Position numbers and translations under genes: made by a program
Shown: positions 34,925 through 42,415 of the stretch, one piece after another
Position numbering within the stretch: the first letter of the stretch is position 1
How the letters are laid out: each line of letters opens with the position of its first letter
Origin: Caulobacter sp. 602-1
GTDB taxonomy: Bacteria; Pseudomonadota; Alphaproteobacteria; Caulobacterales; Caulobacteraceae
Direction of reading: 5' to 3'
Assembly: GCF_003931565.1 (NCBI RefSeq)
Contig: NZ_RRYI01000002.1
Span: 434,001 to 498,000 of the forward strand
DNA length: 64,000 nucleotides
Notes under the pieces: generated by a model
What the model saw: only the letters and a program-made list of their open reading frames with translations
Database searches by the model: none
Told to the model about the DNA's origin: nothing

Positions 34925-35524
34925 CTAGCGGACGCGACGGATCGAACTGATCGCGTCGTTCCATTCCCGGGGCAGGATGGCCTGGTCGGCGTCCAGACGG
35001 CTGCAGCGGCCTTGGTAGTTGGCGTGCTCGCAGATCTCCCAGCGACCGCTGGCGCGGCCGATCTGGATCGACGAGGCCCTGTCGTTGAACTTCACGGCGC
35101 CGAGGTCGGGCATGTCGCCGTTCACCTCGAAGGCGCGGCCCTGGTAGTTGGGATCCTCAAACAGCACGACCCCGTCTCGGGGACGACCGCCGCCGCCATT
35201 GTTCCAGCCGCCGCCGTTGTTGCCGCCCCAGCCGCCGCCTTGGCCAGGACCATTGAATCCGGCGCACTGCAGACGCCCGTCGCGGTTCTCCAGACCCTGG
35301 CCGCCGCAGTCGCGCGCGCGCGCGCTGCTCCACTCCCAGCCGCCGCGGCTGCTTTGGCAACGCGCCCAGACCTGGCCGTTGAAGGCCGTGATCTCGCGGC
35401 AGGACTGCGTGTAGGAGCCGCGCGGCGGATCGTCATAGCGGCCGTTCCAGTTCGGCGCCTGGGCCGAGGCCGCGCCCGCGAACGCGACAACGGAAAGGGC
35501 CATCAGGCCAAGGGTCTTGCGCAT
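34925..35524 (-). CDS. Secreted CVNH-like plus beta/gamma-crystallin protein
   Basis: A 199-aa exported protein. The signal peptide ends near ASAQ (residue ~22). Residues ~35-90 (GSYTQSCREI, WARCQSSRGGW, GLENRDGRLQC) resemble a cyanovirin-N homology (CVNH) sugar-binding domain. A Gly/Asn-rich linker (~93-115) follows, then a beta/gamma-crystallin domain with VVLFEDPNYQG, FNDRASS, CEHANYQGRC and WNDAISS, giving two intact calcium motifs. The domain pairing suggests a calcium-dependent surface or periplasmic glycan binder. It lies 12 bp ahead of its shorter paralogue and 93 bp after the acylase gene. The CVNH call is moderate; the crystallin call is firm. Confidence 0.82.
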   Translation of the reverse strand: MRKTLGLMALSVVAFAGAASAQAPNWNGRYDDPPRGSYTQSCREITAFNGQVWARCQSSRGGWEWSSARARDCGGQGLENRDGRLQCAGFNGPGQGGGWGGNNGGGWNNGGGGRPRDGVVLFEDPNYQGRAFEVNGDMPDLGAVKFNDRASSIQIGRASGRWEICEHANYQGRCSRLDADQAILPREWNDAISSIRRVR

Positions 35525-35617
35525 GTCTCTGTTTCCCCACCAAAGAAGGCTTCGTCATGTGAAGCCCAGCTAACCGTCCCCCAACTGAACGGCGCCTGAA
35601 CGGTCTAGCTCTGAGAG

Positions 35618-37720
35618 TTAACGCTCGCCCGGGCGGTAGTCGACCTTGACGTGTCCTTTCAGCTGCTGCTCGGTGAACCAGACCGGCTTGGTCTTCATGG
35701 CCACGAACAGCGGTGTCTGGTCGGCATAGTGGGGCGAGTTGGCGTCCAGGGTGGCCGAGCCGAACTGGTGGATGCTCTCCGAGCGCAGCGCCCCGGCCTT
35801 GTCCCAGGTGACGAACATGATGAAGGTGTCGCCGCCATCGGCGGTGGTCGTGCCGTCCATCTCCGGCTTGCCCCAGACCGAGCGATAGGTGTCCGCGGCG
35901 CCGTCGATCGGCAGGTTCACCGTTCCGCGCCGGATGCGATTGACCTCGCCCCACTCGGGATCCAGGCGACCAAAGTGGGCCTTCAGCGTCTTGATCGCCG
36001 CCTGGAGGCTGGCCAGCGGCGTCGGCGCCGGATCGTCGTTCGAGCGGGCGAACAGGATCGGCTGGGTCATCAGCGCCGCCAGGGCCGCGCCGCGATCGTG
36101 GATGTCGGCCTTCTTGTCCCACGCGCGCAGGATTTCCTGCGCCTTGGCGAGATCGGCGTCGCCCTTGGGGTCGATCGCGGTGACCTCGCGGACCATCTCC
36201 ATCACCGACGAGCGGTCGCTGAACGCCACGTCGAACTTGTGGGCGCGGAAGCTCGTGTCGGTGATCGCGTGGTCGATCCCGAAGGTTTCCAGCGCCCGCC
36301 AGGCGCGATTGGTCATGTTGGTCTGCAGGCCCATCGAGGCGGGAAAGGCCTCGGGCTTGAGATTGTCGGCCGCCTCGCTGGCCTGGAACGGGCTGTTGTT
36401 GGAGTTGAACACCAGGCCCGACTTCGGATTCCACAGCTGCGGCGTCTGCTCAGGCGGGCGGTAACCCTGCCAGATCAGGTCGGAGCGGTCGCCGGGCAGG
36501 ATCCCTTTCCAGTCGGCGTCTACCGCGCGGTTCGGATACTGGCCGTTGTGGACGAAGCCGATGTTCCCGGCCCTGTCGGCATAGACGTAATTCAGGCTGG
36601 GGATGGCGTGGGTGGCGATGGCCGCGCGCCATTCCACCATCGTCTTGGCCCTGTTCAGCCGCCAGTACTGCAACGGCTGGCGCCACTCGCCCATGCCGGC
36701 ATAGCGGATGGCGAAGACGCCGTGATCGGTCTCTAGCACCGGTCCGTGGACCGAGCGCAGCACCGCCTTCCTCACCGGCAGCACGATGGGGCCCAGGAGC
36801 TTCACGCGCAGGGTGACGTAGCGCTTGTCGAAGTCCTTCCACTGGCCGTCGAGGCGGTACTGGTTCTTGTTGGCCGGATTGAGGGTCAGGCGGTAGACGT
36901 CCACGAGGTCGGGCTTGGACACCGTATTGGCCCAGCCGAGATCGGCATTGTGGCCGTGCAGCATGAACGGCGAGCCGGGGAAGAAACCGCCGGCCACGTG
37001 CCAGCCTTCGCCGCTCTCGACCACGGCCTCGTACCAGGCGACCGGGCCGGTATAGGGCTGGTGCGAATTGACGAGCAGCCGCGTGGCGCCGTCGGCGTTG
37101 CGGGACGGCGCGGTCGCCAGACCGTTCGAGCCCTTGGCCGGCGGCGGCGGGGCGTGCGGTGTCGTGAGGCGCTTCAGCTCCCCGTCCAGCCCGTAGAAGA
37201 ACGGCTGCTTGAAGACGAAGCCCGCCTCGATGTCGTGGCCGGTCAGAGGCAGCAGGCCCGCCTTGACCTTTTCGGGATGCTTGGCGGCGTAGACGCTGAC
37301 CCCGTCGGCATAGGCCTCCAGGATCTTGCGAAGGTCGGCGGGCAGTTCGGCATAGTGGGCGTTGGTCGTCGGCCAGACGTCGAGCAGGGCGGTGACGTAG
37401 TCGGTCGGCGCGGCGGCCTTTCCCTTGTCGCGGGCCAGCACGCCGCGCGTGGCCAGCACCACGTCCTGCAGGGTGGCGAAGTCGTCCTCGCTCTGGGCGT
37501 AGCCGAGACCGAAGGCGGCGTCGGCGTCGGACTTGCCCAGGACGTGCGGCACGCCCCACTCGTCGCGGCGGATGCGGACGTCGTAGGCCTTGGCCTTGTC
37601 CAGCAAGGCTTGGCGAGAAGGGGCCTTGGGCAGGCTGGCCTGGTCGATGACGATCAATGTCGCCGCCGCCAGCGCCACGAGCGCCAGCAAGGCGCCAATC
37701 CCGCGCAGGATCCACTTCAT
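35618..37720 (-). CDS. Penicillin acylase family (N-terminal nucleophile) hydrolase
   Basis: A 700-aa Ntn hydrolase of the penicillin/acyl-homoserine-lactone acylase family. An N-terminal membrane segment (~4-25, ILRGIGALLALVALAAATLI) exports it to the periplasm. The alpha part contains WGVPHVLGKSDADAAFGLGYAQSEDDF (read in pieces), the usual family opening. The autocleavage site and nucleophile is S198 in AKGSNGLATAP. The beta part has VNSHQPYTGP, HGHNADLGWANT and FNSNNSPFQ, with conserved Asn/His residues. Likely substrates are N-acyl amides such as acyl-homoserine lactones or acylated peptides. No quorum-sensing genes are nearby. Confidence 0.92.
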   Translation of the reverse strand: MKWILRGIGALLALVALAAATLIVIDQASLPKAPSRQALLDKAKAYDVRIRRDEWGVPHVLGKSDADAAFGLGYAQSEDDFATLQDVVLATRGVLARDKGKAAAPTDYVTALLDVWPTTNAHYAELPADLRKILEAYADGVSVYAAKHPEKVKAGLLPLTGHDIEAGFVFKQPFFYGLDGELKRLTTPHAPPPPAKGSNGLATAPSRNADGATRLLVNSHQPYTGPVAWYEAVVESGEGWHVAGGFFPGSPFMLHGHNADLGWANTVSKPDLVDVYRLTLNPANKNQYRLDGQWKDFDKRYVTLRVKLLGPIVLPVRKAVLRSVHGPVLETDHGVFAIRYAGMGEWRQPLQYWRLNRAKTMVEWRAAIATHAIPSLNYVYADRAGNIGFVHNGQYPNRAVDADWKGILPGDRSDLIWQGYRPPEQTPQLWNPKSGLVFNSNNSPFQASEAADNLKPEAFPASMGLQTNMTNRAWRALETFGIDHAITDTSFRAHKFDVAFSDRSSVMEMVREVTAIDPKGDADLAKAQEILRAWDKKADIHDRGAALAALMTQPILFARSNDDPAPTPLASLQAAIKTLKAHFGRLDPEWGEVNRIRRGTVNLPIDGAADTYRSVWGKPEMDGTTTADGGDTFIMFVTWDKAGALRSESIHQFGSATLDANSPHYADQTPLFVAMKTKPVWFTEQQLKGHVKVDYRPGER

Positions 37721-37895
37721 CCGAGCCTCCCCATCTGGCTTATGAAGCCACCTTGTTTATTGCCGATCATGTCGGGCCTGCTTGGTCGTGCCTAGGGCCG
37801 CTTTCGACGAAAGCTGGCTGAAATGTCGCGAGAACGTCGTTCGCCATCCCCAGCTTGGCTGCTAGGTTCGACGCAGCGAAAAGGGAGGCGCGCTC

Positions 37896-38657
37896 ATGGC
37901 CCGCAAACACTTGGTTTCGGTACTCGCCGGCGTTCTGGCGATCGGGGCGTTCGGCGCCAGCGGCGGCGCGTTCGCCCAGGTCCCCGCCAATATCGAGAAG
38001 GCCCTGGCCGATCCGACGCGTCCGGCCGCCGACACGGCCCGCGACGCCGCCCGCCACCCCGGCGAGATTCTGGCCCTGGCCGAGGTCAAGCCGGGCGACA
38101 CGGTCATCGACTACATCATGGGCGGCGGCTATTTCACCCGCATCCTGTCGGCCGCCGTCGGTCCCAAGGGCGTGGTCTATGCCTACCAGCCGGCCGAGTT
38201 CATCAAGTTCAAGGCCCAGTACGGCGAGGACCAGAAGACGGTCGCGGCCGCTCTCGCCAACGTCAAGCCGCTGAACGGACCGATGACCGCGCTGGACCTG
38301 CCGGACGGCGCCGATGTGGTGATCACCGTCCAGAACTATCACGATCAGCACGTGAAGCCGTTTCCGGTCGACACGGCCGCCAAGGCCAATGCCGAGATCT
38401 TCAAGTCGCTGAAGCCGGGCGGCGTCTTCCTGGTCATCGATCATGCGGCTCTGCCCGGCGCGACGACCGCGCCGGACGCCCTGCACCGCATCGACATCGC
38501 CCAGGTGAAGAGCGAGGTCGAGGCCGCCGGGTTCAAGCTGGAGGCCGAGAGCCCGCTGTTGGCGAGCGCGGCGGATCCGCATACGGCGAGCGTCTTCGAC
38601 CCGGGCATTCGGGGAAAGACGGATCAGTTCATCCTGAAGTTCCGCAAGCCAAAGTGA
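37896..38657 (+). CDS. Exported methyltransferase-fold protein
   Basis: A 253-aa protein with a clear Sec signal peptide (VLAGVLAIGAFGASGGAFAQ, cleavage near residue 27) followed by a class I methyltransferase fold: VIDYIMGGGYFTRILSAAVG in the SAM-binding position, VVYAYQPAEF at the second strand and SLKPGGVFLVIDHAALPG at strand 5. The motif I reads D-x-x-x-G-G-G rather than E/D-x-G-x-G-x-G. SAM is not expected in the periplasm, so the protein may have lost catalysis or bind something else. A good SD (AGGGAGG) precedes ATG 37896. It has no operon partner and ends at an inverted repeat. Confidence 0.87.
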   Translation: MARKHLVSVLAGVLAIGAFGASGGAFAQVPANIEKALADPTRPAADTARDAARHPGEILALAEVKPGDTVIDYIMGGGYFTRILSAAVGPKGVVYAYQPAEFIKFKAQYGEDQKTVAAALANVKPLNGPMTALDLPDGADVVITVQNYHDQHVKPFPVDTAAKANAEIFKSLKPGGVFLVIDHAALPGATTAPDALHRIDIAQVKSEVEAAGFKLEAESPLLASAADPHTASVFDPGIRGKTDQFILKFRKPK

Positions 38658-38667
38658 TGCAAACCCT

Positions 38668-38777
38668 TGTCATCCCGGAAGCTTCGTAGAGGCTGTCCGG
38701 GAACCAGGGGCGGCCGGCACGACGCTCACGCACCCCCCGGGTCCCGGACAAGCCTTGCAGGCTTTCCGGGATGACAA
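38668..38777. repeat. 110-bp mosaic inverted repeat between convergent genes
   Basis: TTGTCATCCCGGAA (38668-38681) is the exact reverse complement of TTCCGGGATGACAA (38764-38777). Inner arms AGGCTGTCCGGGA and TCCCGGACAAGCCT are also complementary with a central GC-rich spacer. This is the style of dispersed palindromic elements known in Caulobacter intergenic regions. It may terminate both convergent genes. Confidence 0.75.
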
Positions 38778-38797
38778 TTTTGGTGCGTGTGGAAGGG

Positions 38798-39886
38798 CTA
38801 TTTCGCCCGCGCCTCCGCGCCCATGAACACCACCTTGGCGCCCTTGTTCACGGCCGAGCCGAGTTCGGCCGCGTCCCAGTTGGTCAGGCGCACGCAGCCG
38901 TGCGAGGCGCGCTTGTTGACCAGCTTGGGATCGGGCGTGCCGTGGATGCCGTAGGTGTCCTTGGTCAGGTCGATCCAGGTCGAGCCCACCGGATTGTTCG
39001 GTCCGGCCTTGATGGTCAGCTTGCCCTTGGGCTTGCCGAAGGTCAGGCGCGACGGGTCGTAGGTATAGGTCGGATTCGGGGCCAGGGTGCGCACGGCCCA
39101 TTCGCCGGACGGGGCGGGGCGCTCGGTGCTGCCGACGGTGGCGGGATAGACCGCGAGCAGGGTGTTGTCCTTGTCGAAGGCGCGGACCTGGCCGATAGCC
39201 TTGTCGATCTCGATACGGTCGACCTTGCGATCCAAGGTGTCCGCGCCGGCCGCCGTCACCACGATCGTCGTTCCCGCCGCGCCGAAATCGACGCCGGGAT
39301 TCAGCGCCTGCAGCAGCGCCTCGTCCATGTGGAAGCGCTCGGCCAGCATCTCAAGCGGGGTCTGGTAGTTCAGGGCCGGCAGCTTGGCCATCGCCTCGTA
39401 GTCGTCCTTGGGGATCGGCGGCGAGAACGGGCCGGCCTCGTCCTGGGCGGTGATCGTGTAGTCGACCAGCACCGGCCCGCCGTCTCCGGCGGTCAGGGTG
39501 TCGATCAGTTGTTGCGTGATCTGGCCGTCGGCCGTCTGGCCGCGCGAGGCCTGGAAGGCCTTGATCGCCAGGGTCAGGTTCGTACCGTCGCGACCGTCGA
39601 TGACGCCTGGCGAGAAGTGGGCGCGGTCCAGCAGGGTCTGGACGCGGACCAGCAGATTGCGGTGCGCCTCGGGATCGGTCGCGGCGGGATCGAACGCGGC
39701 GGCGTTGATCGTCTGGGCCAGGGGCGAGCTGGCCGCGACGGCCGCCGGCGCGGCGACGACAGGAGGCTGGGCGGGCGCGGACTTCTGGACCGTCTTGGCC
39801 GGCGTGGGCTTGGCCGGTGGCTTGTCATCGCAGGCCGACAGGGCCAGCACGGCGATCAGTGCGAAGCGGGAAACCAGGACGGTCAT
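38798..39886 (-). CDS. L,D-transpeptidase lipoprotein (YkuD)
   Basis: A 362-aa periplasmic peptidoglycan cross-linking enzyme. Signal peptide with lipobox LSAC, lipid Cys19. Residues ~75-135 are a peptidoglycan-binding_1 helix bundle (LLVRVQTLLDRAHFSPG, AIKAFQASRGQ). A LysM-like stretch (LEMLAERFHMDEALLQALNP) follows. The catalytic YkuD domain covers ~235-360 with HGTPDPKLVNKRASHGCVRL; the nucleophile is C331. ATG 39886 was chosen because it gives the lipoprotein signal; the frame is open far upstream but without features. It is divergent from a D,D-carboxypeptidase gene across 45 bp, a functional match because L,D-transpeptidases need tetrapeptide donors. Confidence 0.93.
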   Translation of the reverse strand: MTVLVSRFALIAVLALSACDDKPPAKPTPAKTVQKSAPAQPPVVAAPAAVAASSPLAQTINAAAFDPAATDPEAHRNLLVRVQTLLDRAHFSPGVIDGRDGTNLTLAIKAFQASRGQTADGQITQQLIDTLTAGDGGPVLVDYTITAQDEAGPFSPPIPKDDYEAMAKLPALNYQTPLEMLAERFHMDEALLQALNPGVDFGAAGTTIVVTAAGADTLDRKVDRIEIDKAIGQVRAFDKDNTLLAVYPATVGSTERPAPSGEWAVRTLAPNPTYTYDPSRLTFGKPKGKLTIKAGPNNPVGSTWIDLTKDTYGIHGTPDPKLVNKRASHGCVRLTNWDAAELGSAVNKGAKVVFMGAEARAK

Positions 39887-39931
39887 AAGGACTCCAAGAC
39901 GGAACGACTGCCTCGTCTCAAGACTTGAGCC

Positions 39932-41059
39932 ATGGCGAAGTTCCGTGGGATCGCGAGGCCGGATGCGGGGAATGACTTGAGGGTTCTGCGACGATGGCTT
40001 TGGGGCCTTGGCCTTCTGCTGCTGGCGAGCGGCGGGTTCTGGCTGTGGGTGACGTGGCCCAACGGTGCAGCCTCGCCCCCGGGCGTCCAACCGCGCGATG
40101 AGCCCGCCTACGCGACGCCGGCGGAACAGCATTTCACCTCGATCGACCCGCCGCCGACGCCCCCGCCGCTGGCGGGCGCGCCGGAGACCTGCGACGGGCG
40201 TGACGCTCCCGAGGGCGCCGCCGCCGCCAACGCCGCCTCGCTGTCGAGCCTGGCCTGGAGCCCGTTCGGCAAGCCCGAGACCGGCTGGGAGATCTACGCC
40301 CCGCGCATCGCCGCCGAGATCGGCACGACCTGCGGCCCGGGCTCGAACGGTTTCGCCTCGGCCCTGGCGCGTTGGCAGGGCGCGCATGGCCTGCGGGGTA
40401 CGGGTGTCGTCGACCCGGCGGTGTTCGGGACCATGCTGGTGCGCTGGCACCTGGCGCGACCGTTCGTGCGCGTGAACCGCGAGGGCATGTGCCCCGGCGC
40501 GCCGCCCGAGGCCAGCCTCGCTCTGGCCGGCCCCAAGGAGAGCTATGGCGGCAAGGCCATCCGCCTGCGGCCGGGCGCGCTGGAGGCCTATCGAAAGATG
40601 GTCGCCGAGGCGCGGGCGGCGGGGGCCTTGCCGAGGCCGGAGTCGCTGACGATCTTCTCGGGCTTCCGGGCCCCGGACGCCGACGCCCAGCGGTGCGCGC
40701 GAGACAAGAACTGCCAGGGCTTGAGGCGCACCATCTGCTCCGCCCACCGCACGGGCCTGGCCATGGACGTGGTCATCGACGCCGTGCCGGGCTCGAGGCC
40801 CGACAGCTCCGCAGACGCAAACCGGCTCGTCATGGCCCGCTCGTCGGTCTATCGCTGGATGGTCGTGAACGCGCCGCGGTTCGGCTTCGTCAACTACGCC
40901 TACGAGCCCTGGCACTGGGAGTGGACGGGCGAGCCGCTATTGCCCGGCGTGCCGATCTCCAGCCTGCCACAGGAAGGCTCCGAGCCGATCACGGAACCCG
41001 CGGATCAGCCCACGTCCGAAACGCCGGCCTATGGCTCAGCCGCTCGTAATAGGCGGTAA
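39932..41059 (+). CDS. D-alanyl-D-alanine carboxypeptidase family (VanY-type) protein
   Basis: A 375-aa membrane-anchored zinc peptidase. An N-terminal helix (~19-40, RRWLWGLGLLLLASGGFWLW) is followed by a Pro-rich linker and a peptidoglycan-binding-like segment with two cysteines (~85-180, FASALARWQGAHGLRGTG). The VanY domain has FSGFRAPDADAQRC, SAHRTGLAMD with H272 and D279, and EPWHWEW with H328 as zinc ligands and catalytic residues. It removes the terminal D-Ala from peptidoglycan stems. It shares a 45-bp upstream region with the L,D-transpeptidase. Its last 71 bp overlap the convergent GST gene. Confidence 0.9.
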   Translation: MAKFRGIARPDAGNDLRVLRRWLWGLGLLLLASGGFWLWVTWPNGAASPPGVQPRDEPAYATPAEQHFTSIDPPPTPPPLAGAPETCDGRDAPEGAAAANAASLSSLAWSPFGKPETGWEIYAPRIAAEIGTTCGPGSNGFASALARWQGAHGLRGTGVVDPAVFGTMLVRWHLARPFVRVNREGMCPGAPPEASLALAGPKESYGGKAIRLRPGALEAYRKMVAEARAAGALPRPESLTIFSGFRAPDADAQRCARDKNCQGLRRTICSAHRTGLAMDVVIDAVPGSRPDSSADANRLVMARSSVYRWMVVNAPRFGFVNYAYEPWHWEWTGEPLLPGVPISSLPQEGSEPITEPADQPTSETPAYGSAARNRR

Positions 41060-41609
41060 GCGTGGGCCAGTCCTCGCGCTCGATCGGACTGAACAGCCAG
41101 CGATGCACCGACAGGCCCAGCACGATATCCGCGAGCGTGAAGGTGTCGCCAGCGACATACGCCCCGGTGTCTACCAGCCGCGCGCTGAGCAGGCCCATGG
41201 CCGTGTTCCACGCCGCGACGCTGGTCGCGATCTGCTTGGGATCGTCGAAGCCGGGCGTCTTGCGGACCAGGCCGGCGAAAGCGTAGCGCCAGGCGGTGTT
41301 CAGCTCGGTGCACTGCCAGTCCATCCACTGGTCGACCAGCGCGCGTTGGCGGCGGTCGGCCGGGAACAGCGGCGTGTCGGCCGCCACGTAGCGGCAGATA
41401 GCGTTGCTTTCCCAGACCGGGCCATGCTCATCGATCAGCACCGGCACCAGGGCGTTGGGGTTCAGCGCGACGAACTTCGGGTCGCTGGTGGGCGCGAAGC
41501 CCTGGCCCCAGTCCTCGCGCTCATAGGCCAGGCCCAGTTCGTCCAGGGTCCAGAGGACCTTACGGACGTTGATGGACGAGGCGCGCCCGAGGACCTTGGG
41601 GATCGTCAC
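40989..41609 (-). CDS. Glutathione S-transferase family protein
   Basis: A 206-aa cytosolic GST. The N-terminal thioredoxin-like half has VLGRASSINVRKVLWTLDEL (G-site start), NPNALVPVLIDEHG (cis-Pro) and ESNAICRYVA (glutathione gamma-Glu contact). The C-terminal helical half has FTLADIVLGLSVHRW (N-capping box). Function is general glutathione conjugation or reduction. The last 71 bp overlap the end of the VanY-type gene on the other strand, yet both C-termini are in good codon use. Its start overlaps the stop of the small gene at 41606 by four bases. Confidence 0.92.
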   Translation of the reverse strand: MTIPKVLGRASSINVRKVLWTLDELGLAYEREDWGQGFAPTSDPKFVALNPNALVPVLIDEHGPVWESNAICRYVAADTPLFPADRRQRALVDQWMDWQCTELNTAWRYAFAGLVRKTPGFDDPKQIATSVAAWNTAMGLLSARLVDTGAYVAGDTFTLADIVLGLSVHRWLFSPIEREDWPTLTAYYERLSHRPAFRTWADPRVP

Positions 41610-41779
41610 CGGGTCATCCAGGGCTTCGACTTGCCGGTCGGGGCCGCGGCGCTGGCGCGCTCAACCTTGCCGGTCGAGGCCTTGGCCCCGTGGCCGTGCT
41701 TGCCCTGGGCGGCCTTCTTCAGGCGCAGGGCGCGCTGCATCGGCGTCTCGTCGGCGGGGACTTCGGTTTTGTCGGTCAT
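41606..41779 (-). CDS. Small basic hypothetical protein
   Basis: A 57-aa Lys/Ala-rich hydrophilic protein (MTDKTEVPADETPMQRALRL) without membrane segment. The stretch QRALRLKKAAQGKHGHG is strongly basic. ATG 41779 was chosen; an extension upstream would add 43 residues without features. It is translationally coupled to the GST gene by a four-base overlap. Such short basic ORFs upstream of GST genes recur in Caulobacterales as far as I recall, but no function is known. Confidence 0.6.
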   Translation of the reverse strand: MTDKTEVPADETPMQRALRLKKAAQGKHGHGAKASTGKVERASAAAPTGKSKPWMTR

Positions 41780-41842
41780 GAAGGCGATGTAGGCCTGTGA
41801 AGGCGCCTTGAGAAGGCCGCGCTTGAGGGTCACTTTGGAAAG

Positions 41843-42412
41843 ATGTCGCGCCGCCGTTCGGTTCCCGTCCTGATCGCTTTCGCCATGTTGGCCGCCGCGG
41901 GCGCGCACGCCCAGACGAAGCCGGCTCCGGAAGCCCCCAACACCGTCTCGCCCGTCCTGATCCTGCCGCCGACCCTGCCGCCGAACCTGGTCTCGACCTA
42001 TCCGGCCCAGGACCAGACCGTGCCGCCGGGCGTGCTGATCCTCAAGGCCGCCTTCGACCAGCAGATGTCGCCGAGCGTCTGGAACTATGCCCCCGCGCCG
42101 GGCGCGGAGCCGATGGACTGCGTGAAGACGCCCCGGTTGCTGGGCGATCAGAAGACCTTCGTCCTATTGTGCCGGGTGCTGGCCAACCGCACCTATGGCG
42201 TGACCTTCAATGCCGAGCGGACCGGCGGTTTCGCCAATCTCGGCGAGAACCCGGCCCATACCGCCGTGCTGACCTTCAAGGTCGACGCCGACGCGCCGGT
42301 GACCACCGTGCGCCGCGCCATGGAGGCCGCCAAGCTGCAGGCCGACCAGATGCCCGTGCAGGACGCGCCCATGGCCGTGGCGGGCGCGATGAAACAGCCA
42401 AGTTTACCCTAG
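41843..42412 (+). CDS. Secreted Ig-like (Big_5 type) domain protein
   Basis: A 189-aa exported protein. The signal peptide MSRRRSVPVLIAFAMLAAAG cleaves near AHAQ (residue ~24). After a Pro-rich stretch (SPVLILPPTLPPNLVSTYPA), VPPGVLILKAAFDQQMSPS resembles bacterial Ig-like domain 5 (P-x-x-I-x-F-x-x-x-M), followed by Cys-containing strands (MDCVKTPRLL, LLCRVLANRTYGVTF). Likely periplasmic. It runs towards the next gene, 3 bp away, so the two are probably cotranscribed. Exact role unknown. Confidence 0.75.
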   Translation: MSRRRSVPVLIAFAMLAAAGAHAQTKPAPEAPNTVSPVLILPPTLPPNLVSTYPAQDQTVPPGVLILKAAFDQQMSPSVWNYAPAPGAEPMDCVKTPRLLGDQKTFVLLCRVLANRTYGVTFNAERTGGFANLGENPAHTAVLTFKVDADAPVTTVRRAMEAAKLQADQMPVQDAPMAVAGAMKQPSLP

Positions 42413-42415
42413 CTT

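Noticed and set aside
39887..40915. Upstream extension of the L,D-transpeptidase frame
   Set aside because: It is antisense to the carboxypeptidase gene and would bury the lipoprotein signal peptide that starts at 39886.
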